A stretch of DNA of 64,000 nt from Cryptomeria japonica (taxonomy: Eukaryota > Streptophyta > Pinopsida > Cupressales > Cupressaceae). A program made the translations under genes and the position numbers. The DNA is taken from positions 628,969,240-629,033,239 of the forward strand of contig NC_081415.1 of the NCBI RefSeq assembly GCF_030272615.1, written 5' to 3'. How positions within the stretch are numbered: position 1 is the first letter of the stretch; every line of letters starts with the position of its first letter. Below the pieces are notes generated by a model. That model searched no databases. It was not told the origin of the DNA and saw only the letters and a list, made by a program, of their open reading frames with translations. This document shows, one piece after another, positions 1 to 11,290 of this stretch.

Positions 1-11
1 GAATCTAGAAG

Positions 12-1708
12 TTGAGAGTCAAATTTGGACAATTGATTTTGGGATTGTTCTTCTATTTCCAAAACCATTTCCTTGGTATTGTAGATTTTCAATGGATTGA
101 AGTTAGCCCTGCACTACTTCAGATGAAGAACAACATTAGGATACTGAAGGATAAGTTTGATAATATTTCATGGGGTTACTTCAAGGAAGTTCAAAAGAAA
201 ATGCATTCTAGAGAGCGTATACTGACAGAAGTAGTCAACCGGTATGAGAAGACAATTTATTTTATGGTGGATACTGACACCTGTATGATGGAAGCAGTTA
301 TCCCTGGAACCACATGGGTATTACATATGGGATATAAAGTAGGCAAGGATCTACTCATTTCTTATGTTGACCATCTGTTAGAGCAACCGACAGATACCAC
401 TACAGAGAGATTTGGGACTTACAAAGAAAAATTACTACAAGTCCACTCTGAGTTGTAGAGACTAGTAATTGCCAAGAAGGTAAGGAAGGAGGTTGAAGCT
501 TTTGCTAAGCATGAAGGTTTGACAAAAGAGAAGATAGAAGAAACAAGGGCTAAGTACTCACCAGAGTAAGATGAAGAATCAAGTGCACCTACTGGTACCC
601 CTACCAGTAAGACTAGAGCTGAAAAAGACAAAGTAGTAAAGAAGAAGATAGAAGAAGACAAACCGACTGAATCACAAAGAGGAAAACCATCTAAAATTCA
701 GTTCCGGAGGAAGCAAAAAGTTGTTGATCCACTTGCTGAACCAGTACAAACTAGAAAGAGGAAGAAGCAACAAGCCCACAAACTGGCAAATGATGAAGAG
801 GCTACTGAATCAAAAGATGATACAAGAGCACTTAGAGAAGTGTTAAGAAGCCTAAAGAAACCAGTAAGGGAAAGACACCTAAGAAACTATTTACATCAGA
901 AGACTCTTTCAATAGAATGGCTCAAATAATCAAGGATTATGGGATATACAAAGGTTTGAATACACTTTTTGTTCATTTATCTTAAAGTCAACAAACAGAG
1001 ATTGAAGATGTTGTCATTTTTAGTATGAATAAATATAGAAGAGTCATTATTGAGTTGCAAGGGAAAATTCTTGATTCTTTGTATAATCTTATTAATGCAA
1101 GGTGGTAGGAAGCCATTAGCCAAGACAATTTTTTTATTTTGTTATATCTTTAAGCACCTGGAACCAGAAGCTAGTGAAGAAGATATTGAACAAATAAAAG
1201 TGAAAGTAAAGGAATCATTCAGATCCAAGAAGAGATTAACAATAATGTTAATAGGAGAGACCGAATCAGTCCAGAAGGAGACTGAGATTTTGATTAAGAA
1301 TGATTTAGGTCTCATCTTGGATGAAGATGAAGAAAAAGATGAACAAGTTAAGGAGGATAGTTATCAAAAGCCAAAGTCAGAATAACTTCCCAAAGGTGTT
1401 AAGATCACATATTTTGAACCCGATAACAAGCATATGTATGATGATTTGATTGATACTGAACCAATATTCATTCCTGATGATAACACCAAGGATAATGTTG
1501 ATAATACTGTTAATCATATAGATATACCTAATGTTCATGTTCAAATGTTTGAACAACATGAGCAACAAAAGGAACAAGTGGAGAAGCAAACTAAAGAAAA
1601 AAGCTCTGATGAGCAACCAATGACCACACAATCTACTGATAATCAAATTCCATTGGTAAGTATAAATGTTGATGATAGTCAAAAGGAAAAGATTGATGAG
1701 GAAGTACC
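12..1708 (+). pseudogene. NA1 accessory ORF, middle part, broken
   Basis: This is a degenerate coding region of the oldest layer, NA1. It is open for 148 codons from position 12, hits stops at 456-458 and 568-570, shifts frame near 850-900, and reads on in pieces to 1708. The first part aligns by eye with the NA2 accessory ORF around 46850-47230: both have an MEAVIP motif followed by a similar charged stretch. It then becomes Lys/Glu-rich, like NA2 at 47400-47560, and acidic near the end. There is no protease, RT or integrase motif. The GyA insertion cuts it at 1708; the same reading frame resumes at 59149. Function is unknown. The upstream part lies outside the window. Confidence 0.6.
1704..1708. 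repeat. Target-site duplication of GyA, left copy (gtacc)
   Basis: The five bases gtacc directly precede the LTR end TGTTGTTCTC at 1709. The same five bases follow the other end of the element at 59149-59153. This ties the two ends, 57 kb apart, to a single insertion event. Confidence 0.8.
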
Positions 1709-2511
1709 TGTTGTTCTCAAATTCTGATTATCCCCTCTGTAATAAAATTCAAAGCATCTATTGCATTTGGAGAGAATGACAAGAAAATCAAAATGCAGAA
1801 TAACATATAACAAGGTTAATGAAAAACCTTCTACACTTCAAGCTTGTCATAAGCTTAGGTGTGTATACCTCTCATGAATACTTTCACAATTTTAATATAA
1901 GATCCACAGTAAACCAATGTTACAAACCTGTGAACCTCATCACCTCAATAATACTAAAACTAAAGAGAAAATATGTATTCATTTTTGGTCTTGACCCCAA
2001 GAAAGATAGAAAGATCTCCATAAATGATATCAGTACCTATTCTAGGCTACGGAGTCACCAAACTAAACAAGAATTCCAAATCTGAGCATTTACATACATT
2101 TCATTGCTTCGGCTTTATCAACCTAATATATGCCTGACATATATAGAAGTCTTTTTTTTATTCCAAATCTAGTCATCAAATTCAAGCAGAAAAAATTTGA
2201 TTTACTAACAGAAAGGTTTCACGTATATTTAATTCCCCTCCTTGAGAGAAAAATCTAAAACATGTCTGTAAGATTGCCTTGCAAACCCTAGATTATTCAA
2301 AAGAAACCAGTAAATCAATGAATGCACACAAGAAGACAACAAAGATTTAGGCTCAGAAAGGTTTGATCTATATATTAATATTCATTTTGAAAATATTACA
2401 TAACTCAAGGTGATTTCTAAAAGAACTAGAAAACCTTAGATATATTTTTGTAGAGTTTCTTTACAAATTCTTGTGATCCCCTCTTCTCAAGTCCTGGTAT
2501 CCATTTATAAT

Positions 2512-2519
2512 GATATGGA
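2512..2519 (-). promoter_or_regulatory. LTR TATA box of GyA (3' copy)
   Basis: The minus strand reads TATAAATG here, within a block that is almost unchanged at 30173-30180 in the other LTR and at 61932-61939 in the divergent GyE LTR. Conservation across families and a position about 0.8 kb from the LTR end make it the likely core promoter. It lies about 125 bp downstream of the U3 gene stop codon. The transcription start is not visible. Confidence 0.55.
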
Positions 2520-2645
2520 TGCAAACAAGCTTCAGAATTTCCTAGGAATAGTTTGTTACAACTGTGATTCCCTCTTAAAATAGGTTGCAAGTCATTTTCA
2601 ATCCTAACTTCCTGAGGGTTGTTGTGAGACTGCAACATCAATTAT

Positions 2646-3766
2646 TCACTCTTGATCCTTCGCTTCTTGCACCACATATTTGTCTTTCCATTCTTGAAAT
2701 GTGTCATCATCAAGCTATGTAGAGTTAATAATTTTCTTTTTCAATTTAATTAATCTTTACTAGGTGCTTCTTAAATCCTTGACTTTAGCCTCCAAAAAAC
2801 CATAGTGTGACTTCATCTTTTGATCAATTTCTTCAATTGTTCGAATAAATAAAGATGTGTCATCTGAATTGATGAATTCATTTATCTGTTGCGACAATTT
2901 ATGTCCGAGCTCATCTAGCCACACCTTTTTATCTTTCAACTGACTTGAACTAACAAAACCTCTAGAAAACAGTTCAAACTTCTAGTTAGCATATTCTTTT
3001 ATGTACAGTTTCATCTTTCTCTCTAAACTAGCTCTCCCTTCTGCTAACCTAGACATACCTTTAACCAACTCACATGTGGATTTAATATTGGCATCAACCT
3101 CTGCCTCTTCATAAGATGAAGACATAAGTTCCAAATCTCCTTCCCTTGCCATCCACTTATTCAAAATTTTCTCCAGAGCAACCTTGTCTTCCTTCAGATC
3201 AATCAACATGCTTAAAATACTTTTTACATATATGTACACAATAAAAGCTCCTACTGTGTCAACAAACTTAAAAATTGTGCCTCTAATCTTTTCCTCATAT
3301 TTACTAGCAAATATGGCTTGAGCCTGCTTCAATTTCTCCATCTCATCTTGAATAGACTCAGTGGATTGGAAACCAAGGTTTACAGGGGACAAGGGAAACT
3401 CAATGATTGGACTAGCAGAGGGAGGTTTGGCTGGAGAAGAGGCAATCATCAAGGTTAGAGGATTCACCTTGATGATGTTGCCTTGCTATTTGATTATTCA
3501 ATTTGGCAATCATGTTGTCCCTTTGGGCTATTTCATCTTTGGCTTCATTGTAGGCTTTTAGAATTACCTCCAACTTTACCTGGAGATCTACCTTTTCTTT
3601 TGCCTCTTTCTTAGCCACAATCATGTTGAATTTTGTTGATTCCAATATCATGCCAGTAGCCTCCACTACCCTTGTGTCTTTTACCCTCTTCACAATCATG
3701 CCTCTAAGGTAACTTGATTATGAGGTGTCTTTCCTCTTTTTATTCTCTTCCCTCTTTAGTGACCAC
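2646..3766 (-). pseudogene. GyA U3 gene, C-terminal part (3' LTR copy)
   Basis: This is the downstream part of the LTR-encoded gene whose start is at 19344; GyB separates the two. It codes for an Ala/Lys/Glu-rich segment (3412-3699) predicted by eye to be coiled coil, then a Pro/Ser hinge, then a long helical tail (2982-3467). Frame is kept from 3467 to the stop TGA at 2646-2648, apart from in-frame stops, one of them at 2982. A frameshift separates the 3412-3699 part from the tail. The homologous tail in GyE (62034-62774) is open for 246 codons. I do not recognise the family; it has no catalytic motif that I can see. Confidence 0.55.
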
Positions 3767-3771
3767 ATAAC
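3767..3771. repeat. Target-site duplication of GyB, left copy (ataac)
   Basis: The bases ataac precede the TGATGGGAAA end of GyB and recur at 16901-16905 directly after its other end, so GyB entered the GyA 3' LTR as a complete element. Confidence 0.8.
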
Positions 3772-5340
3772 TGATGGGAAACGGTATGGGATAGACTAGC
3801 CTAGTCTATGCTCTTTGATCCTCTCCTTGGATCACCAGCTATTCCAACCACACCCTAGGGTCTCTAGGACTTCCCTTGCTTGTGTAATCCCCTGACCTTG
3901 GCCAATCCACCCACCAACAACATGTGATTGCTCTCCTAAGCTCTCACCTACTCACAAGCTTCAAAAACCCTCACATAGGCTAATAAGGGTTTAACTCTTC
4001 CTACACCTTCTCAAGTCCTAGCAAGGATAGGATAGATCTTTGACATAGTTCTCCATCCATTCATGTGCCCCCAAGAGGTTTTTACCTTCCTACTTGTTAC
4101 CGATCTCACTATTTTGCTTCTTTCCTACAAAATAGGGCTGCAAGGAATGTGCCCCAATTAGGCCTCCATTCCGGACTTTTAGGGCTCCCTCTTGGAAACG
4201 ATGCCCAAACTTGTGAAACTTCCCAAAGGGACTTCTATTCATTTGGAAAAGGCTCAAATATTTTCCTAGTTTTGGGCCTCCAAGTGTCCGTACACTACCC
4301 TAGGTGAATTTAGGGGTTTTTGAGGGTTTTTATGAGGGTTTTTAGGCTTGCCAGGGTCACAGTGATGATTTGCTATCTTCACCACCTTGTCTGGAATGGT
4401 GGAAGCTCCTCCTTCTCACCAATTATTCTCCACACACCCCTATACAACTCCTCCAAGGGTGTGTCCTTCCTTTTCCTTCCTTTCTCTCACAGACCTCTGC
4501 AACCTTAACCCTTCATAACTGGGCACAGTCTAGTCTCGCCTAGGAGTGGGTCTTTGAAAGGATTTCCTACATCTTCAAGGGCCCTGCTTCCTCTGTGATA
4601 CTATATAGGTTCTACACTCCTATTCCCCATGGTTTCATGGTATTTCCACAATGGGGATAGGAGTTGTCAACCCATTTACACAAAACAGTCCAAAAAAGGA
4701 CAGTAAAGAAGAAATTTGCAAAGTATTTACAAACACACCAAAACTTGGAAAACAAACTTAATCTAAGTTCTCAAAATGAATGTGTAAATAGTAAACAAGA
4801 ATCCCAATACAATTTAAGTTCTAGAATAATCCATTAACAATTCTTCATTGCTCCATTTGTGCCAACTGACAACCAAAACACAGTCACAGTCAAGGTCTTT
4901 TTCCTTTGGTTGTACAATCTGACATCCAACCCATCATTTTAGGGTTTGCAACCATATATAATGTCTCTACCTCAATTTGTGTGCCAAGGTTAGGGTTCTC
5001 CATGCCAAGCTAAGGTTATGACCTATTAGGTGGAAAAGTTGCATGACAACTTTGGAAAGTTGTCATGCAACTTTTTGCAACTTTTGAGCAACTTTTGCAA
5101 TGTTGCTTTTCTTGACTTTTAGGCCTACATTGGGCTATCCTATGGACACAACCATGCTAAAAGGACCCCAAAATAATCAATGGGCACACATACCCTCTAC
5201 TCCAAAAGAAAACTCAACCTAGACTTGTGAACCTAGGACCTAAACTAGGACCTAAACAAGACCAATGAGCTCTTGGCTCTTATTACATTTACATGGCTTC
5301 TTAAAGAAGCAAAATCCCAACAAAATCCAAATGGAGGAAG
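3772..5340 (-). repeat. GyB 3' LTR
   Basis: About 1.57 kb, matching 8610-10176 along its length. It begins TGATGGGAAA on the plus strand, which is a CA-ending LTR on the minus strand. The two LTRs stop matching near 5338, just after a shared GGAGGA. The GGTGCTCCTGCACCA end seen at 16886-16900 is absent here, which fits a deletion that removed integrase and the first bases of this LTR. Short open frames in it, such as 4320-4508, are not coding. Confidence 0.75.
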
Positions 5341-5370
5341 AGAACATTTTGAAGAGTGTAATCTACATAC

Positions 5371-6924
5371 TCACCATGAAAAATGATTCTCAAACTCCTT
5401 GTAGACCTTGTAGGCTGATGAGAAGTCCTCATCTTCTTCATAGAGATCCTTGAAACCTTCTATCCCTATGCTTTGCAATTGTAATTCTTGGACAGTCAAT
5501 AACTTTCGGCTTAAAGCATCTACCACCTTGTTGAGCTGCCCCTTTTTATGCTTGATGGTAAAGGTAAAGGATTGGAGGTACTCCATCCACTTCAAATGTC
5601 TATTGCTAAGCTTCTCTTGAGTGTTAATGTAACTCAAAGCCTGGTTATATGTGAACACCACAAATTCTTTTGGGAGTAGGTAATGCCTCCACTTCTTGAG
5701 AGACTGAACTAGTGCATACAACTCTAGATCATATGCTAAATACCTCTTCTTTGCCTCATTAATCTTCTCACTAAAAAATGCCATAGGCCTTCCCTCTTGA
5801 CTCAATACACCCCCTACTGCAATTCCACTTGCATCACATTCCAATGTGAATAGCTTGTCAAAAGTAGGTAAGAGTAGGATGGGTTTTGTGGCTACTTCTT
5901 GCTTCAATATTTGGAATGCTTTATCAGCTTGTTTAGTCCATTTGAACTTAGTTTTGAGGCCTCCTTTTATGGTGTCAAGTACTGGTGCACATATGCCACT
6001 GAAGTTCCTCACAAACTTTCTATAGAATTGGGCTAAACCATGGAAACTCCTAACTTTAGTCCCTATTTTAGGGGCAGGCCGATTCAAGATTGCCTCCACT
6101 TTACTTGGATCCATCTTCAATTTTCCCTTAGACACCACAAACCCCAAGTAGACTAACTCTTGCTTTAGAAAATCACACTTCTCTAAGTTGATTGCCAACT
6201 TCTCTTCATGCAACCTCTCTAGGACTAACCTCAAATGTTCTAGGTGCTCCTCTTTGGTTCTGCTATAGATGAGTATTTCATCTAAGTACACCACCACAAA
6301 TCTCCCTGTGAAGTCCTTCAACATCTCATTCATCAATCTCATGAAGGTGCTTGGGGCATTGGTAAGTCCAAATGGCATCACAAGCCATTCATACAACCCT
6401 TCTGTGGTCTTAAAAGTGGTCTTCCACTCATCACCCTCCTTAATCCCAATCTGATGATAACCACTTTTAAGGTCCAACTTAGTAAAATACATGGCACCTC
6501 CTAAACAGTCCATCAAATCCTCTATTCTAGGAATAGGAAATCTATACCTTATGGTGATCCTATTGATTGCCCTTGAATCAGTGTAAAGTCTCCACTTGCC
6601 TCCCTTCTTTGTTGCTAGTACTACCGAGACTCCACATGGGCTGATGCTCTTCTTGATTAGTCCTTGATCCAACAACTCCTGCACTTGCCTTGCCACCTCC
6701 TTGTTTTGATCAAGTGTGAGCTTATATGTTGCTTTATTGGGCAGGGATGCACTAGGGACAAAGTCTATTTGATGGCTTATAGACCTTCTTGGTGGAGGTG
6801 TTGCAGGTGCTCCATCACTCACTATGTCTTTATATTCTTGCAACATTTTCTTTACCTCCTTAGGTACCTCTATTTGCAACTTATCTTCCTCCTCCTTTGG
6901 CTTCACAAAGATGGAACATCCCAC
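5371..6924 (-). pseudogene. GyB pol fragment: reverse transcriptase and RNase H
   Basis: 517 codons without a stop. The RT spans about residues 40-300: a TKKGGKWR segment, LDLKSGYHQI, the MPFGLTNAPSTFMRLMN block and the catalytic site. The RNase H follows (LECDASGIAVGG, with Asp), ending near DALSRK. Two key residues look changed: the YxDD box reads YLDE, and the conserved RNase H Asp in T-D-x-x-A reads TYNQA. The usual link to integrase starts after DALSRK, but the frame stops about 60 residues later at the border with the 3' LTR, so HHCC and DDE domains are lost. It is open but unlikely to be active. Confidence 0.85.
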
Positions 6925-7545
6925 TGTTCTTGAGGTTCCCTCATCATTCTCTAGTAGAGACTAAATCTTATAGGTTCTACTGTCCTTCTTGAAGGAAATG
7001 GAGTTCTCCTCTCCATCATAGATCACCTTCCTATCAAATTGCCAGGGTCTACCTAGTAGTAGATGTCAAGAATCCATAGGTAACACATCACAAAGGATCT
7101 TAACCTTGTATACTCCAATAGAAAACTCTACCCAAGTCTATTCATTGACAAGCACACTCTGTCCTTGATTCAACCATGTCACCTTGTAAGGGCTAGTGTG
7201 GGGTATCTTTGTGAGTTTCAACTTCTTGGCTACCTCATCTAATATGATGTTATCAGTTGACCCTGAATCAACTATCACCTTGCAAACCTTACCAAGGATT
7301 TTGCATCTCACCCTAAATAATGCTCTCCTATGCTTAGGTTCATCCTTAACTGGCTGTCTTATCAAGACTCTATTGAACATCAAATTTTCTCCAATCTCTA
7401 ATTCAATATGGTCCACCTCAAGTGTTTTTTTGCTTGATGTGTCTTCATGGGCATAAGAAACCCTCTTTCCACTATTTGATGAGGTAGGCTTGTCAGGGCA
7501 TCTATAGGCTAGGTGTCCCAATTGACCACAATTGTAGCATTTCAT
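6925..7545 (-). pseudogene. GyB zinc knuckle, protease and link to RT
   Basis: The 135-codon frame at 7138-7545 starts with a CCHC knuckle (CYNCGQLGHLAYRC), which would bind RNA in the nucleocapsid. An aspartic protease with an intact VDSGSTDNI active site follows near residue 95. A stop at 7138 breaks it. The continuation to 6925 still reads as the second half of a retropepsin (LLLGRPW) with two further stops before the RT frame. In an intact element this would be one gag-pol polyprotein with its neighbours. Confidence 0.8.
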
Positions 7546-8568
7546 GGTTGTAAAGTAGGAATTACCCCTGCTAGTACCTCTTCTCCTATTTGGGCCCCCT
7601 TGTGCACCTCTTCCTTGAGAATGGCCTCCTCTAAGAGTGGTTTCACTGTTATGCTAAGTCAACTTGGACTCTCCTTGATTCCTTTGCTCACTTGCCTTGC
7701 TTTGGTAACCACCTCGATGATAAATTTGATCTCTACCTTTGCCTCTACCCCTATTGTTGGAGTCTCCCTTCCTTTTGTTCCTCTCTTCCACCTTAGTAGC
7801 AAGCTAATGACACTTTTGGATAGTGGTAGGATTCCATAGGCTTATCTCCTCTTGGATGTTCCACTTTAGGCCACTTAGATACCTAGCCACCTTGATAGAT
7901 TCCTCTTCTTGGACTTTGGATCTAAGACAAAGCTTTTGAAACTCCTCTATGTAGGAGGCCACATCAAGATATTTCTGCTTCAATCCCTATCTCTTCTTAT
8001 GAAGTTGGACTTCGTAATCCTCTGGCAAGTAGTTCTCCTTGATCTTACTCACCATGGCCTTCCAGTTTGCAATAGGTAGCTTCCCCATGCTAATTCTCTC
8101 CTCTTGCAAGTAATTCCACCATGTCAAGGCTGCTCCCTTTAGTCTTGAATTGGCAACCTTAACCTTTTGAGCTTCTGTCACACCTTCACACTCAAAGTGG
8201 TTCTCCATACCCTCAATCCATTCCATGACGGTGTCAATATCCATCCTTCCATTAAAATGTGGGAATCCTTCAAAAGCTTTTGTATTCAAAGCCTTGATGG
8301 CCTTTACAAAAGGTTCTTCATTGATTAAGGGGTTTGGATTAGGTATGATTTCATCTAGATCAATAGCTTTCTTGCCTCTGTCACTAGTGTCTGCACCCCA
8401 AAGTTCTTGTGCTTTCTGATCAACCACTTCTTGCAACTTGTTCCTTATCTCACTCATAGCATCTTCAAGGAGTCTATTTTTCTCCTTTTGTTCTTCTACC
8501 TCCCTAGCCAACTCTGCATTAGTGACCATTATTTTCTCCCCTACTAATCCACCAGAATATAGAGACAT
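7546..8568 (-). pseudogene. GyB gag
   Basis: The first 193 codons (7987-8568) are open. They start with a coiled-coil stretch rich in Glu and Lys and continue into the retrotransposon gag domain: FPHFNGRMD, the VMEWIEGMENHF block and LKGAALTWWNYLQ. After a stop at 7987 the same frame carries the rest of gag (YIEEFQKLCLRSK) and a basic Gly/Arg-rich spacer with two more stops before the zinc knuckle. The ATG at 8568 is 40 bp downstream of the LTR. Capsid function is inferred from the domain family. Confidence 0.8.
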
Positions 8569-8595
8569 GCATGGTCCACCAAATCTTTAACTTTT

Positions 8596-8606
8596 CTCTG
8601 ATACCA
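8596..8606 (-). promoter_or_regulatory. GyB primer-binding site (tRNA-iMet type)
   Basis: The minus strand reads TGGTATCAGAG three bases after the LTR end at 8610. This matches the 3' end of plant initiator tRNA-Met, the usual primer for plant retrotransposons, and fixes the orientation of GyB. Confidence 0.8.
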
Positions 8607-8609
8607 ATC

Positions 8610-10176
8610 TGATGGGAAAGGGTATGGGATAGACTAGCCTAGTCTATGCTCTTTGATCCTCTCCTTGGATCACCAGGTGTTCCAACCACACCCTAGGGTC
8701 TTTAGGACTTCCCTTGGTTGTGGAATCCCCTGACTTTTCCCAATCCACCCACCAACAACCTGTGATTCCTCTCCTAAGGTCTCACCTACTCACAAGCTTC
8801 AAAAACCCTCACATAGGCTAATAAGGGTCTAACTCTTCCTACACCTCCTCAGGTCCTAGAAAGGATAGGATAGGTCTTTGACATAGTTCTCCATCCATTC
8901 ATGTTCCCCCAAGAGGTTTTGACCTTCCTACTTGTTATCGATCTCACTATTTTGCTTCTTTCCTACAAAATAGGGCTATAAGGAATGTGCCCCAATTAGG
9001 CCTCCATTCTGGACTTTTAGGGCTCCCTCTTGAAAACTATGCCCAAACTTGTGAAACTTCCCAAAGGGAATACTATTCATTTGGAAAAGGCTCAAATATT
9101 TTCCTATTTTTGGGCCTCCAAGTGTCTGTACACTGCCCTAGGTGAATTTAGGGGTTTTTGAGGGTTTTTATGAGGGTTTTTAGGCCTGCCAGGGTCATAG
9201 TGATGGTTTGCTATCTTCACCACCTTGTCTGGATTGGTGGAAGCTCCTCCTTCTCACCAATGATTCTCCACACACCCCTCTACAAATCCTACAAATGTTT
9301 CCTCCTTCCTTGTCCTTCCTTTCTCTCACAGACCTCTACAACCTTAACCCTTCCTAGTCAGGCACAATCTAGTCTCGCCTAGGAGTGGGTCTTTGAAAGG
9401 CTTTCCTGCATCTTCAAGGACCATTCTTCCTTTGTGATACTATATAGGGTTTGCACTCCTATTCCCCATGGTTTCATGGTGTTTCCACAATGGGGATAGA
9501 AGTTGTCAACCCATTTACACAAAACAGTCCAAAACTGGAAAGTAAAGAAGAAATTTGCAAAGTATTTACAAACACACCAAAACTTGGAAAAAAAACTTGA
9601 TCTAAGTGCTCAAAATGAATGTCTCAACACTAAAAAATACTCCCAATACAATTTAAGTTCTATAAAAATCCATTAACAATCCTTCATTGCTCCATTTGTG
9701 CCGACTGGAAACCAAAACACAATCACAGTCAAGGTCTTTTTCCTTTGGCCGTACAATCTGACATCCAACCCATCATTTTAGGGTTTTCAACCATATATAA
9801 TGTATTTGCCCTGGTTTGTGTGCTAAGGTTAGGGTTCTCCATGCCAAGCTAAGGTTATGACCTATTAGGTGGAAAACTTGCATGACAACTTTGAAAAGTT
9901 GTCATGCAACTTTTTGCAACTTTTGAGCAACTTTTGAGCAACTTTTGCAATGTTGCTTTTCTTGACTTTTAGGCCTACATTGGGCTATCCTATGGACACA
10001 ACCATGCTAAAAGGATTCCAAACTCATCAATGGGCACACATACCCTCTACTCCAAAAGAAAACTCAACCTAGACTTGTGAACCTAGGACCTAAACAAGAC
10101 CAATGAGCTCTTGGCTCTTATTACATTTACATGGCTTCTTAAAGAAGCAAAATTCCAATAAAATCCAAATGGAGGA
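8610..10176 (-). repeat. GyB 5' LTR, main part
   Basis: This matches the 3' LTR at 3772-5340. Near 9890-9955 a run of GCAACTTTTGA-type units is one unit longer than in the other LTR (near 5060-5100). The last 27 bp of the LTR lie beyond CoA at 16874-16900 and end in the inverted repeat GGTGCTCCTGCACC. The LTR has no coding sequence I can support. Confidence 0.8.
10172..10176. repeat. Target-site duplication of CoA, left copy (gagga)
   Basis: gagga precedes the CoA LTR start TGTTGG at 10177 and recurs at 16869-16873 after its right end. Confidence 0.85.
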
Positions 10177-11231
10177 TGTTGGTATTTTAGTATGGTTTTG
10201 TCATTGATGTCAACACCTACTAAATATGCCTACTTTGGAGATCTAGCACCATTCACTAGCAATCAGTAAACTATTCAACAATCACTGGTATAGGGTTACA
10301 CCGGCAGGATATAATGTTCACCGGTACCTACAATGACATGGAAGACACTTGGTAATGTCAAAGACATCATGTGGACACTTTTCCTTGAAGTAATATCATT
10401 GGTATATTCTTATTTGCATATTTTCTTTTACTGGCAAATAGGTCTAGGTTATCTAGGTTACACCGGCAGGTTTATCTTTTCCAGATCAACATGGCACACT
10501 ATGGAGATGATTTATTATTGTTATAAAAGCATTAAGCCGACATGTTCAATCAGTTATTGCATCGGATATTGTATTATTTGTAAAATGTTTTATTGTAATA
10601 TCATGTAGAGCCGACCTACTAAAATTGGTCTTAGGGTATGGTATAAATGTAAGATCTTATTTGTAAGATCAAGTGTGGAATGCGAAAAAGAATTGTAAGA
10701 AGGTATATGCAAGATTAAGTAGAGGTATACATGAAGACATCATTTGAAGGTGAAGCTAGGTTTTTGTAGAAGCATATCATCATTACACCGGTACTGAATC
10801 CAGCATATGAAGATGCTATTTTGTGCAGTACATTCTCATTGGATTTAACCATCCAACTGTAGTCAGTGTGACTCCCATTTGTGTTTGAGCAGTGAGCTCT
10901 AGGCTATTGGCCTTTCTGCATGTGCAGATCCCTCTTTGTACACTTACTATCTGCAATAGTATCATGTGATTGTGGGTAAGGTTTCCCACCGTGGTTTTTC
11001 TCCTTACAGGGTTTCCACGTACAAATATTTGTGTCATGTGTTGTGGTTGACTTTGTGCTTATGTTTCATGCATTAATTCTTACCGATACAGCATTTCCTG
11101 TTAACACTATTTACCGGCACATTTAACTGTCTTACCGGTATTAAGCATTAAGTTGGTTAATAAGATTTTAGTTTGAATTTATTAGACAACTGATTCACCC
11201 CCCCTCCTCTCAGTTGTCCCCGGGACCTACA
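10177..11231 (+). repeat. CoA 5' LTR
   Basis: 1,055 bp, TGTTGG to CTACA. U3 has many CCGGTA/CCGGCA words and a TATAAATG at about 10643. Near the 3' end come the module TTTCCCACCGTGGTTTTT and a C-rich tract before CAGTTGTCCCC, both also found in the other copia-type LTRs of the window. Confidence 0.9.
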
Positions 11232-11233
11232 AT

Positions 11234-11245
11234 TGGTATCAGAGC
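11234..11245 (+). promoter_or_regulatory. CoA primer-binding site
   Basis: TGGTATCAGAGC lies two bases after the 5' LTR and is complementary to the 3' end of initiator tRNA-Met. Confidence 0.9.
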
Positions 11246-11290
11246 CTAGTCCTCTTTTTTTGCAGAAGTTTAACAACTTGAGGAGATCCA

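Larger units (their letters stand above)
1709..3771 (-). repeat. GyA 3' LTR, distal part (end of U3, R, U5)
   Basis: The segment matches 29346-31464 nearly base for base apart from scattered substitutions and small indels, and begins with the same TGTTGTTCTC terminus. It holds the C-terminal part of the U3 gene (2646-3766), a TATA box at 2512-2519, and about 0.8 kb of R-U5. GyB interrupts the LTR after the ataac duplication at 3767-3771; it resumes at 16906. Confidence 0.8.

Noticed and set aside
4065-4508. Plus-strand open frames in the GyB LTR (also at 9158-9382)
   Set aside because: Short, start MRVF by chance in a GAGGGTTTTTATGAGG repeat, and differ between LTR copies; they run opposite to the element.
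6269-6933. Plus-strand frames opposite the GyB RT
   Set aside because: Shadow of the conserved RT codons on the other strand; no protein family recognised.
10333-11037. Small frames in the CoA LTR on both strands
   Set aside because: The matching 3' LTR does not keep them open; no conserved domain.
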